From Poseidonibacter lekithochrous (GTDB taxonomy: Bacteria; Campylobacterota; Campylobacteria; Campylobacterales; Arcobacteraceae), in NCBI RefSeq assembly GCF_013283835.1, contig NZ_CP054052.1, positions 310,001 to 374,000 on the forward strand: a stretch of 64,000 nt of DNA. Reading direction: 5' to 3'. The notes under the pieces are model-generated. The model saw only the letters and a list, made by a program, of their open reading frames with translations. It was not told the DNA's origin and did not search any database. This document shows, one piece after another, positions 55,760 through 63,781 of the stretch. The position numbers and the translations under genes are program-made. Position 1 is the first letter of the stretch, and each line of letters opens with the position of its first letter.

Positions 55760-58093
55760 ATGAGTTTAAATAATTTTTCTATAAAAATAAAACCTACAAT
55801 TTTAGGTTTATTTTTTACAGTTACTGCTATTGTAGTTAGTGTCATGTTATTAATGCAATATAATTTAAGTAAAAAAATTGCATTAGAAAGTACACAAGAA
55901 TCATTTAAACAATTATCTACAAACTTAAAACAAGAAACTAGTAACTATATTAAAAATAGTGAATCTTTTATTCGATTAATTGAAAATATTCCTTATCTAA
56001 CTGAAAAACCAATTCCAAATGTTAGACATAAGGTTTTAGATCTTTTTGTTTCTGATATAAAAAGCAATAACTATATTTATTCAATATATGTAGGTCATAA
56101 AGATGGTACATATTATGAACTTATAAATCTTAATGAAGAATATAAAAGTAGTTTTGATGCACCTAAAAATGCCTCTTGGTTAATAATTAAAATCCTTGAT
56201 AATATTGAGTATAAAGAATATTTAGATAAAAATTTAAATCAAATAAAATCTATAAAAAATGATACAAAATATAAAGTTACTCAAAGACCTTGGTATAAAG
56301 AAGCTATATCTTCCACAAGTTCAATAAAAACCGAACCATATTTGTTTAAGTTCTTAAATAAATATGGTATTAGTTATGCAAAAGAAATAAAAAATAGCGA
56401 TGATATTGTTATTGGAATTGATGTAACACTAAACAATATAGATAAATTAATAAGTAAACAAAAACTAGTTGAAGATAGTGAAGTTTTCTTATTTGATACT
56501 AATGGTAAAATTATTACTTATAACAAAGTATCAAAAGGTAAGATTAGTAATAATAAAAGTTCATTAAATCAAAATACACTTGATGAAAAATTGACTGATA
56601 ATCAGTTCTTTTATAATAAGTTTTCACTTTTTGATAATAGTGAATCTTTATATATAATCTCTCCAATTGAAAATATAATGGAACCATATATAAAAGAAAT
56701 TTATTGGTTTATTTTAGTTTCTTTTATAGTATTTTTAATTATTGCCATACCCCTTATTATTTTGAGTTCAAGTTTGATTATAAATCCTTTACATAGAATC
56801 GTAAAAGAGAATGAGAAAATTCAAAAAAGAAAATTTGATAAAGTTAAAAATATTTCTTCTTATATAAAAGAGATTCATGATGTTTCTGATTCTTTATGGA
56901 AAATGTCAGTTTCAATAAAAGCTTATGAAGAGAATCAAAAAGAACTTATGGATTCTTTCATAAAACTAATAGCCACTGCAATTGATGAAAAATCAAAATA
57001 TACAGGTGGTCATTGTAATAGAGTTCCCAAACTTGCACTTATGATTATAGATGAAGCAAATAAATGTGAAGATGGTATTTTTAAAGACTTTAAAATAAAT
57101 AGTGAAGATGAATATAGAGAGATAAGTATTTCTGCATGGTTACATGATTGTGGAAAGGTTACAACGCCTGAGTATGTTGTTGATAAAGCAACAAAGCTAG
57201 AAACAATCTATAATAGAATACATGAAATAAGAACAAGATTTGAAGTTATCTATAGAGATTTAATAATTGAGTCTTATAAAAAAGAGTTAAATGGTGAGAA
57301 TAAACAAGAGATTGACTCTTGGCTTAAAAATGAACAAAATGAACTAAAAGAAGATTTTGAGTTCATTGCTAAAATGAACTTAGGTGGAGAATTTTTAAAA
57401 GAAGAGTATAAAGAAAGAATTAAAGTTATAGCGTCAAGGACTTGGTTAAGAAATTTTGATAACAAAGCAGGTTTATCAAGAGAAGAAAGAATCAGATTTG
57501 AAAATAAAGATGAAAGTTTACCTATATTAGAGAACTTATTGTCAGATAAAAGCTGGCATATAATCAAGAGAGAAGAATCAATTAATGATGATGTTAAATA
57601 TGGATTTAAAACAGAAGTTCCAAAGAATCTATATAATCAAGGTGAAATTTATAACTTAACGATTTCAAAGGGAACTTTAACCGAAGAAGAGAGATATAAA
57701 ATACAAGATCATATCAAAATGACAATAAAAATGTTAGAACAATTGCCACTACCCGAAAACCTAAAAAATGTGCCACTATATGCAGGGGCTCATCATGAAA
57801 CACTAATAGGTACAGGGTACCCTAAGAAATTAACAAAAGATGAAATGCCAATACCCTCAAGAGTTTTAGCCCTAGCTGATGTTTTTGAAGCATTAACTGC
57901 ATCAGATAGACCATATAAAGATAGCAAAACTTTATCAGAGTCAATAAAAATACTTAGCTTTATGGTAAAAGACCAACATCTTGATAAAGATATTTTTGAG
58001 CTATTCTTAAAAACAGAAGTATATAAAAGATATGGGAAAGAGTATTTGTTAGATGAACAAATTGATGAGATACTGATAGGTGATTATTTATGA
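55760..58093 (+). CDS. Membrane-bound HD-GYP-type c-di-GMP phosphodiesterase with Cache sensor
   Basis: 777 residues. An N-terminal membrane helix (about 13-32), a periplasmic Cache-like sensor (about 35-310, with RPWYKEAI), a second helix (about 315-340), a HAMP-like linker and a C-terminal HD domain. The metal site starts with GGHCNRVPKLA and the HD pair in LHDCGK (about 460); the GYP part is HHETLIGTGYP (about 677), then ALADVFEALTASDRPYK. About 200 residues separate HD and HHE, far more than the usual 60, because of an insertion. It probably cleaves cyclic di-GMP in answer to a periplasmic ligand and may control the adjacent autotransporter. Confidence 0.88.
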   Translation: MSLNNFSIKIKPTILGLFFTVTAIVVSVMLLMQYNLSKKIALESTQESFKQLSTNLKQETSNYIKNSESFIRLIENIPYLTEKPIPNVRHKVLDLFVSDIKSNNYIYSIYVGHKDGTYYELINLNEEYKSSFDAPKNASWLIIKILDNIEYKEYLDKNLNQIKSIKNDTKYKVTQRPWYKEAISSTSSIKTEPYLFKFLNKYGISYAKEIKNSDDIVIGIDVTLNNIDKLISKQKLVEDSEVFLFDTNGKIITYNKVSKGKISNNKSSLNQNTLDEKLTDNQFFYNKFSLFDNSESLYIISPIENIMEPYIKEIYWFILVSFIVFLIIAIPLIILSSSLIINPLHRIVKENEKIQKRKFDKVKNISSYIKEIHDVSDSLWKMSVSIKAYEENQKELMDSFIKLIATAIDEKSKYTGGHCNRVPKLALMIIDEANKCEDGIFKDFKINSEDEYREISISAWLHDCGKVTTPEYVVDKATKLETIYNRIHEIRTRFEVIYRDLIIESYKKELNGENKQEIDSWLKNEQNELKEDFEFIAKMNLGGEFLKEEYKERIKVIASRTWLRNFDNKAGLSREERIRFENKDESLPILENLLSDKSWHIIKREESINDDVKYGFKTEVPKNLYNQGEIYNLTISKGTLTEEERYKIQDHIKMTIKMLEQLPLPENLKNVPLYAGAHHETLIGTGYPKKLTKDEMPIPSRVLALADVFEALTASDRPYKDSKTLSESIKILSFMVKDQHLDKDIFELFLKTEVYKRYGKEYLLDEQIDEILIGDYL

Positions 58094-58417
58094 TTGATGT
58101 TATATACAACAATAACTGTACATACAACACTTAGAAAGATATTTTAATATATTATCTGTTAAAAGAGATACTAGAAAATAGATGAATAATATTGACTATC
58201 TGATCTTAGGAGCAGAAGTAAATCCTCTATGAAGTTAAGCATTTCAAAACCTCTAATTTATGGAACAAAAAGCAATCTAATATGTTTCCCATGTTCCATA
58301 ATATGTTCAAAAAGTAAAAACTACAAAGTTCCACAAATATTAAGGAATTATAGAACAAATAAAGAGACCTTCTATTTCTATTTATCTGAGAAGTCAGATG
58401 AGATTATACCACTCTCT
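58094..58417. other. Non-coding stretch after the HD-GYP gene
   Basis: A 324-bp AT-rich stretch with no supported gene. A frame from 58229 continues into the stranded response-regulator fragment, but its protein is of low complexity and its last third reads the fragment backwards, so I do not call it. Confidence 0.5.
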
Positions 58418-58514
58418 TTTATTAGAATAATTCTATGTTATACCCTTCATTATTTTGATTTACAATCAGGTCTTTATGAACCTTATTTCTAAGTCTAAAT
58501 AGTACAGACCTAAA
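58418..58514 (-). pseudogene. Stranded 3' end of a response-regulator gene (direct repeat, left copy)
   Basis: This 97-bp stretch matches 60039-60135, the 3' end of the intact response-regulator gene, at 88 of 97 positions by my alignment and in the same orientation. Read on the minus strand it encodes FRSVLFRLRNKVHKDLIVNQ followed by NNEGYNIELF and a stop (TAA at 58422-58424), versus NNAGYKIELF in the intact gene. Upstream of FRS the similarity ends and the frame meets a stop. Most differences are conservative in the protein, so the fragment came from a related gene, not a fresh copy. It bounds the toxin-antitoxin module on the left. Confidence 0.85.
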
Positions 58515-58657
58515 TGTGGTCAACACTCTTGCTTTGATCAATATTCATAATAAATCCTTTGTATTGAACTTACTATTTATCTCATATATTAGAATGATTG
58601 TAAAGTAATGTCTATCTTCTGTTAACCTATCAGTATAAACTAGAAGTATCATATAAA

Positions 58658-58686
58658 TTGACAAAATTACGGTATTCATATATAAT
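58658..58686 (+). promoter_or_regulatory. Consensus sigma-70 promoter of the toxin-antitoxin module
   Basis: TTGACA (58658-58663), a 17-base spacer and TATAAT (58681-58686): a perfect consensus. The start codon is 23 bases further on, behind a GAAAGGATAT RBS. The rest of the gap from 58515 holds nothing else I can support. Confidence 0.8.
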
Positions 58687-58708
58687 GTAGTTATAGAAAG
58701 GATATGAA

Positions 58709-59230
58709 ATGACTCAAGCACAAATTAGTAAATATTTAGATATACCATTTGCAACACTTAATGATTGGAAAAAAGAAGATAGTAATAGAAATAAATTATA
58801 TCAGCTTCTAATCAATCTTGATGAAAAAGAAGTTCAAAATAAATTAAGTAAAAAAACTAATCATAGATTTTTTCATATCCTAAATAGAAATATTGATAAT
58901 TACTCAAAGTTTACAAGTGATGATATTAGAAAAGCTTTTGATAAAAAAGATTATCATGAAGCAACACTTAGAGAACAAAGTATATATGCAAAGTTTTTTA
59001 AAGAACTTGAACCAAATGAATTAGATGAATTTATCATAACTTTTAATGTATCAAAAAGAAATATAAAGAGTCTATATATTTCTTCTCCTTTTAGAACTTT
59101 AAAGGGTGTTTCAAAGACTTGGGATAGAAGATTCAGACTAAAACATATTGATTCAAATACAGAAAATAAAAAATCTGTACCATCTGTATTACAAAATATT
59201 CTAAATAGAAAAAACTTATCTCATGTATGA
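58709..59230 (+). CDS. Helix-turn-helix protein, probable antitoxin of AbiE-like pair
   Basis: 173 residues. The N-terminus (TQAQISKYLDIPFATLNDWK, about 2-21) is a helix-turn-helix of the kind that binds operator DNA; the rest is charged and helical with RRFRLKHIDSNTENKKS near the end. It overlaps by 8 bp the following nucleotidyltransferase gene. In AbiE-like systems the first gene encodes an antitoxin that represses the operon, which fits size and order, although the N-terminal wing typical of AbiEi is not seen. The role is inferred from context. Confidence 0.65.
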   Translation: MTQAQISKYLDIPFATLNDWKKEDSNRNKLYQLLINLDEKEVQNKLSKKTNHRFFHILNRNIDNYSKFTSDDIRKAFDKKDYHEATLREQSIYAKFFKELEPNELDEFIITFNVSKRNIKSLYISSPFRTLKGVSKTWDRRFRLKHIDSNTENKKSVPSVLQNILNRKNLSHV

Positions 59231-59978
59231 TTTCTCAAAACAAAAAGCTATGCTTGAAGCTACACTTCTACTTTTAGAAGAGAATAACTTAAGTGAAGTA
59301 TCAACACTTGGTGGAGGTACAGCCTTAGCTTCTTATTATTGGAATCATAGATATTCTACTGATATTGATATTTTTATTTATGATGAAGAGGATAAAAAAC
59401 ATCTAGTCAAAGAATCTAATTGGAGCGAAGAAGTAAAAACTACAATGGAATCAATTGGATATAAAGGTAACTTTAGAAGTCATCCAATTTACTCTGAAAT
59501 AGTTATAGATGAAGATTGTAAGATTCAGTTTTTTGATGTTGTCAAAAAATCACATAATCCATATCAAAAAGTTAATTTATGGGGTTATGAACTTTTAATT
59601 GATACAGTAGAAGAAATTATTGCTAAGAAGATTTATTATAGAGCTGATAAAGGTAATTCAAGAGATTTATTTGATATTGCAATTGCATTTAATAAAAAGC
59701 CTGATATTTTAACAAAAACACTTCTAAAAAAAGACAAAGTCATTACTCTTTTTGAAACGGTATCAAACATTTATAGTAACCAAGAATTAAAAGATTTATA
59801 CCTTGAAGAGATAGAACAAATGAATCCAAATAAAGAGTATAAATTCTTAGCTCTTAACACTATAGAATACCTATACAATTTACTTGAAAATATCTGTGGA
59901 GCTTATGACATACCTTATGAGTTATCAAGTGAAGAGTATATTGAGATAGAAAGCTATGTCTATACTTCATTAACTTGA
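59223..59978 (+). CDS. AbiEii/AbiGii-like nucleotidyltransferase toxin
   Basis: 251 residues. The nucleotidyltransferase motif is complete: GGGTALASYYWNHRYSTDID with Asp47 and Asp49, and the third acidic residue in IQFFDVV (Asp105). The later motif EEIIAKKIYYRADKGNSRDL (about 137-156) is the Lys/Arg/Asp signature of the AbiEii branch. AbiEii proteins act as type IV toxins that halt growth, some during phage infection. The ATG lies inside the antitoxin gene (8-bp overlap), a translational coupling seen in such pairs. Confidence 0.82.
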   Translation: MYDFSKQKAMLEATLLLLEENNLSEVSTLGGGTALASYYWNHRYSTDIDIFIYDEEDKKHLVKESNWSEEVKTTMESIGYKGNFRSHPIYSEIVIDEDCKIQFFDVVKKSHNPYQKVNLWGYELLIDTVEEIIAKKIYYRADKGNSRDLFDIAIAFNKKPDILTKTLLKKDKVITLFETVSNIYSNQELKDLYLEEIEQMNPNKEYKFLALNTIEYLYNLLENICGAYDIPYELSSEEYIEIESYVYTSLT

Positions 59979-60042
59979 TAGAGGATATAGTAAATGTTTC
60001 TCTATGAATAAGAAATAGAATACAAAATATTGAACAGCTTTA

Positions 60043-60801
60043 TTAGAATAATTCTATTTTATAACCTGCATTATTTTGATTTACAATCAGGTCTTTATGT
60101 ACTTTATTTCTAAGTCTAAAAAGCACTGATCTAAACGCTGCATAACCTGCTGGTTCATCTTGCCATATTGCATACTCTATTTGTTCTTGAGATACAAACT
60201 GTCCCGCTGTATTACATAGTAGTTCAATAATCTTTTTTTCTTTAGAAGTAAGCTTAATAGGCTCATCCCCATAATATAAAGTACTTGACTCTTTATCATA
60301 AAGGTAACCATATTTTAATTGAATAGTTCTATGTTTTCTATCATTAGTTATACTTAGTTGATGTTCTAGTGTTTTATTTATATTTTCAATTGCATCTAGT
60401 TTTTTAAACTTTTTATTATCTTCTTGGGCTTTTGATAAGGCAACTTCTATTGTTGCATGTAAACTTTGTTTTTTATATGGTTTTAGTATATATCCATATG
60501 GAGAAGTTTTCGAAGCTTCTTTTATTGTAATACTCTCAGAATTTGCTGTTAAGAATATAATAGGAACCTCAGGCATTGTAACTTTAAGCTCTTCTGCTAA
60601 TTCAATTCCAGTAGTAGGTCCTTTTAAATATATATCCATTAATATCAAATCAGGAACTACTCCTTTTTCTAATATCTTCATTGTTCTACATTTGTTTGGT
60701 GCAATTCCACAACATTCATAACCTAACTCTTTTAGTGTCTCTTTTAGATTCATTGCAATGATTGTTTCATCTTCAACTATTAAAATTTTTGTACTACTCA
60801 T
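60043..60801 (-). CDS. Response regulator, receiver plus winged helix
   Basis: 252 residues. Receiver (about 1-120): acidic pocket EDE at 10-12, phospho-acceptor Asp56 (LILMDIYLKG), Lys in ILKPYKK. A linker of about 50 residues leads to an OmpR-type winged helix (about 165-252: YYGDEPIKLTSKEKKIIELL, then AAFRSVLFRLRNKVH). It overlaps the histidine kinase gene by 8 bp. The last 97 bp are duplicated at 58418. It diverges from the phenol hydroxylase operon, of which it is the likely activator. Confidence 0.9.
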   Translation of the reverse strand: MSSTKILIVEDETIIAMNLKETLKELGYECCGIAPNKCRTMKILEKGVVPDLILMDIYLKGPTTGIELAEELKVTMPEVPIIFLTANSESITIKEASKTSPYGYILKPYKKQSLHATIEVALSKAQEDNKKFKKLDAIENINKTLEHQLSITNDRKHRTIQLKYGYLYDKESSTLYYGDEPIKLTSKEKKIIELLCNTAGQFVSQEQIEYAIWQDEPAGYAAFRSVLFRLRNKVHKDLIVNQNNAGYKIELF

Positions 60802-62092
60802 CTTCTTCCTTCTTAGGGAACTTAATATTACACTCTAATCCATCATTGTTTCTAAACTCTATTTCTCCATCAAGTTGATCTTGAACGATTGAAAATATAA
60901 GTTGAGTTCCAATAGAATCTGCGCAATCTAAGTCATCAATTGATGATATTCCCTCTCCATTATCTCTAAGTTTTAGCTCAATTAAATCATCTTTTGTTTT
61001 AATATGAAGTAATAATTTATTATCTCTATTTTCTTTAAAGGCGTATTTAAGAGAGTTAACACATAACTCATGTAATATCATTCCTATTTGAATACATCTA
61101 TTAGTTGAGAATATTAATCTTTCAATTTTTAAATCCACTTCTAAGCTTGTATTTTGTGAACAATATAAGTCTTTGATATCATCTAATAATCTTTTAATAT
61201 AATTAGGCAAATTAATGAAAGCCAAGTTTTCACCTAAATATAAAAACTCATGTACCAATGCCATAGTATGAATTCTACTTCTACTTTGTTGTAAAATATA
61301 AATCATCTCTTGGTCTTTAGTCCGTCTCTCTTGCATATTTAATAAAGAAGAAATTATCTCCATATTGTTTTTTACTCTATGGTGAATTTCTTTTAATAAA
61401 ATATCTTTTTCTTCTACAGACTTTTGTAGTTCTTGATTCATTTTAGTAATTTTAGTTCTATACTCTTGCTTTTGAGTCATATCCCTAGCAAAAGCACATA
61501 CATACTCAGTTCCATTATGCATAAAGCCATGACCAGATACTTCAACTGGAAATATTGTTCCATCTTTTTTTATTTGTGTAGTTTCTAATCTCCAGTTTTT
61601 ATGATTATAAATATTAATCATACACTCTTTAGCTGTTTGCCTATCAAAGTTAGGATCCATATCTTCTAAGTGCATCTCTTCTAAGAACTCTTCTTTTGTT
61701 CTTCCTACCATTTGGCAAGCTGCTTCATTTACATAAACAAACTTTCCATCTAAAGTAAACCAATAAATAGCATCAATAGAGTTATTAAGTGCAAACTCAT
61801 ACGGTACTAATCTTTCTTTATCTTTATCTTTTAACTCTCTATATGAATTATCAATTCTTTGTATTACTTTTTGCATATGATTTAGCATTATAAAAAGAAT
61901 AATTCCTGTTGATAATAAAAACAATATACCAAAGGTAAGTGGCCCTTGCTCCATTATAGAGTTGTATTTGAAAAACTCTGAAATCAATTTATCTAAGAAC
62001 ACAATACCTAATACACCAATTAATACATAAGAGATGGAAAATTTAGTGGGAATTGATTTGTTATCAAAAAAATATTGCTTTAGATTACCCAT
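60794..62092 (-). CDS. Sensor histidine kinase with PAS domain (HisKA_2 type)
   Basis: 432 residues. Two membrane segments (about 20-37 and 49-68) are followed by a PAS domain (about 97-205, NSIDAIYWFTLDGKFVYVNE), a phospho-acceptor helix of the HisKA_2 type (LLKEIHHRVKNNMEIISSLL, His near 238) and an ATPase domain (LHELCVNSLKYAFKENRD; LRDNGEGIS). The short periplasmic loop and cytoplasmic PAS suggest sensing inside the cell or in the membrane. It starts 139 bp from the phenol hydroxylase operon, on the opposite strand. Confidence 0.9.
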   Translation of the reverse strand: MGNLKQYFFDNKSIPTKFSISYVLIGVLGIVFLDKLISEFFKYNSIMEQGPLTFGILFLLSTGIILFIMLNHMQKVIQRIDNSYRELKDKDKERLVPYEFALNNSIDAIYWFTLDGKFVYVNEAACQMVGRTKEEFLEEMHLEDMDPNFDRQTAKECMINIYNHKNWRLETTQIKKDGTIFPVEVSGHGFMHNGTEYVCAFARDMTQKQEYRTKITKMNQELQKSVEEKDILLKEIHHRVKNNMEIISSLLNMQERRTKDQEMIYILQQSRSRIHTMALVHEFLYLGENLAFINLPNYIKRLLDDIKDLYCSQNTSLEVDLKIERLIFSTNRCIQIGMILHELCVNSLKYAFKENRDNKLLLHIKTKDDLIELKLRDNGEGISSIDDLDCADSIGTQLIFSIVQDQLDGEIEFRNNDGLECNIKFPKKEEDE

Positions 62093-62155
62093 TATATAAG
62101 CCTTTGAACTGTTATTTAGAAAATTATATCATAAAAAAAAACTTTAGATAACTAG

Positions 62156-62171
62156 TGCGATACTTTTGCGA
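62156..62171. promoter_or_regulatory. TGCGA direct repeat in the kinase / phenol hydroxylase gap
   Basis: TGCGA occurs at 62156-62160 and again at 62167-62171, 11 bases apart, about one helical turn. OmpR/PhoB-type regulators bind such direct repeats. It is 61 bases before the operon start codon. The assignment is weak; no good -24/-12 promoter was seen. Confidence 0.3.
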
Positions 62172-62231
62172 GTTTTTTCTATTAAACTGATTTTTGAGAT
62201 AAAAGTTTGACAATTAGATGGAGTAATTATT

Positions 62232-62480
62232 ATGAGTAAAGTGTCACCATTTAAAAAAAAATATGTACATATCACAGATGAAAAAGCAAACGGATTAATT
62301 GAGTTTGATTTTGCAATTGGTGATCCTTGTATGTATGTAGAACTTGCTTTACCAAAAGAGCAGTTTGAAAAATTTTGTATTAACAATACAGTTGAACATC
62401 TAAGTAGGGAACAAATCATAGATGTTGAAAATGACAAATACAAATGGCAGTACGGAGTAATTGGTACATTAACAAAATAA
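62232..62480 (+). CDS. dmpK: Phenol hydroxylase assembly protein P0 (DmpK type)
   Basis: 82 residues, matching the DmpK/PhK/TomA0 group: FKKKYVHITDEKANGLIEFD, then LSREQIIDVENDKYKWQYGV. P0 is not part of the active oxygenase; it helps assemble the apo-oxygenase, in particular iron loading. An ATTAGATGGAG RBS region precedes the ATG. The next gene, P1, starts 13 bp downstream, the standard order of dmpKLMNOP operons. Confidence 0.88.
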   Translation: MSKVSPFKKKYVHITDEKANGLIEFDFAIGDPCMYVELALPKEQFEKFCINNTVEHLSREQIIDVENDKYKWQYGVIGTLTK

Positions 62481-62493
62481 GGAGTGAGAGAAT

Positions 62494-63489
62494 ATGTCTT
62501 TAGATATTAAAAGTATAGATATTAAGCCAAAAAGAGAAACGTTTGGTCATGTTGAAAGAAGAATTGGTGAAGGTAAAATGGCTTCAAGATATGAAGAAGC
62601 AACATTTGATATTCAACCAACTGATAATTTTCATTATAGACCTTTAGCAGATGCAACATATGAATTATATGATGTAGCAAAAACAGCAGTAAAGATGGAA
62701 GATTGGTATAAGTTTTTAGATCCAAGACAATATCACTATGCTTCTTATGTAACAGCTAGAGCTAAACAACAAGAAGTAGCAGAACAAAATTTTGTTTTTG
62801 TTGAAAAAAGAAATATGTTAGATGTAATGCCTGAAGATATTAAAGAGTTGATTTTATCTTATGTATTACCACTTAGACATTATGAGTGGGGTGCAAATAT
62901 GAATAACCTTCAATTATGTTCTGAAGGTTATGGTGCTGCTATTACTAATGCTTACATGTTCCATGCAGAAGATAGATTGGGTAATGCTCAATATCTTACA
63001 AGAATTGGTCTTTTATTAGGTGAGAATGAGTCAATTGTTTTAGATAATGCAAAAGACAAATGGTTAAATGATGAAGCATGGCAACCACTTAGAAAAGCAA
63101 TGGAAGATTCTTTTGTACTTAAAGATTGGTTTGAATTACATATTGCTCAAAATGTAATATTTGATGCATTTATTCATCCTTTATATTTCAATTTAATGGA
63201 ACAAGAATTAAATGTAAGAGGTGGTTCTGCTCAAGTTATGATGACTGAGTTTATTACTTCTTGGAATGAAGAGTGTGCAAGATGGATTGATATGACGGTT
63301 AAAGTAGCTAGCGCTGAGAGTGAAGAGAATAAAGAATTATTAAATACTTGGTGTAAAAAGTATATTGATATTGCTTTCCATGCTGTATTACCATTAGCAC
63401 AAAAAGTACATTCAAATCCTGAAGTAGCTATGAATATGATTAAAGATGAGTTAGTTGTAAGACTTAATAAAAATGGTTTAAACCTTTAG
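62494..63489 (+). CDS. dmpL: Phenol hydroxylase beta subunit P1 (DmpL type)
   Basis: 331 residues, the usual length. DmpL is the non-catalytic beta subunit of the (alpha-beta-gamma)2 oxygenase. Characteristic parts: RRIGEGKMASRYEEATFDIQ, FLDPRQYHYASYVTARAKQQ and LPLRHYEWGANMNNLQLCSE, the ferritin-like fold that lost iron ligands. It lies between P0 and P2 with gaps of 13 and 10 bp and an AAGGAGTGAG RBS. Confidence 0.93.
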   Translation: MSLDIKSIDIKPKRETFGHVERRIGEGKMASRYEEATFDIQPTDNFHYRPLADATYELYDVAKTAVKMEDWYKFLDPRQYHYASYVTARAKQQEVAEQNFVFVEKRNMLDVMPEDIKELILSYVLPLRHYEWGANMNNLQLCSEGYGAAITNAYMFHAEDRLGNAQYLTRIGLLLGENESIVLDNAKDKWLNDEAWQPLRKAMEDSFVLKDWFELHIAQNVIFDAFIHPLYFNLMEQELNVRGGSAQVMMTEFITSWNEECARWIDMTVKVASAESEENKELLNTWCKKYIDIAFHAVLPLAQKVHSNPEVAMNMIKDELVVRLNKNGLNL

Positions 63490-63499
63490 GAGAATTAGT

Positions 63500-63769
63500 A
63501 TGTCAAAAGTATTTTTAGCACTACAAGCAGTAGAAGAAACAAGAGCAATTATTGAAGCAATTAAAGAAGACAATCCTCACGCTGAGGTTGAAAACCAACC
63601 AGCAATGGTAAAAATTGCAGCTGAGGGAAAACTTCAAATAAAAGCAGAAACTGTATCAACTCATATTGGTAGAGATTGGGATCCACAAGAGCTACAATTA
63701 GTTTTAGTTTCATTAGCAGGAAATGTTGATGAAGATTATGATCATTTCACAATTTATTGGGATAACTAG
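63500..63769 (+). CDS. dmpM: Phenol hydroxylase effector protein P2 (DmpM type)
   Basis: 89 residues, as for DmpM, the small coupling/effector protein without cofactor that binds the oxygenase near the diiron site. The sequence VFLALQAVEETRAIIEAIKE and the end DEDYDHFTIYWDN match the family. GGAGAA precedes the ATG by 7 bases. Confidence 0.93.
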   Translation: MSKVFLALQAVEETRAIIEAIKEDNPHAEVENQPAMVKIAAEGKLQIKAETVSTHIGRDWDPQELQLVLVSLAGNVDEDYDHFTIYWDN

Positions 63770-63781
63770 GAGGAAAACATT

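Noticed and set aside
58229-58492. 87-codon plus-strand frame after the HD-GYP gene
   Set aside because: Its last third is the reverse reading of the response-regulator fragment, composition is poor in coding features and no RBS is seen.
62093-62231. Possible sigma-54 promoter before the phenol hydroxylase genes
   Set aside because: TAGTGC-N5-TTTTGC gives the wrong GG to GC spacing and matches few of the -24 bases.
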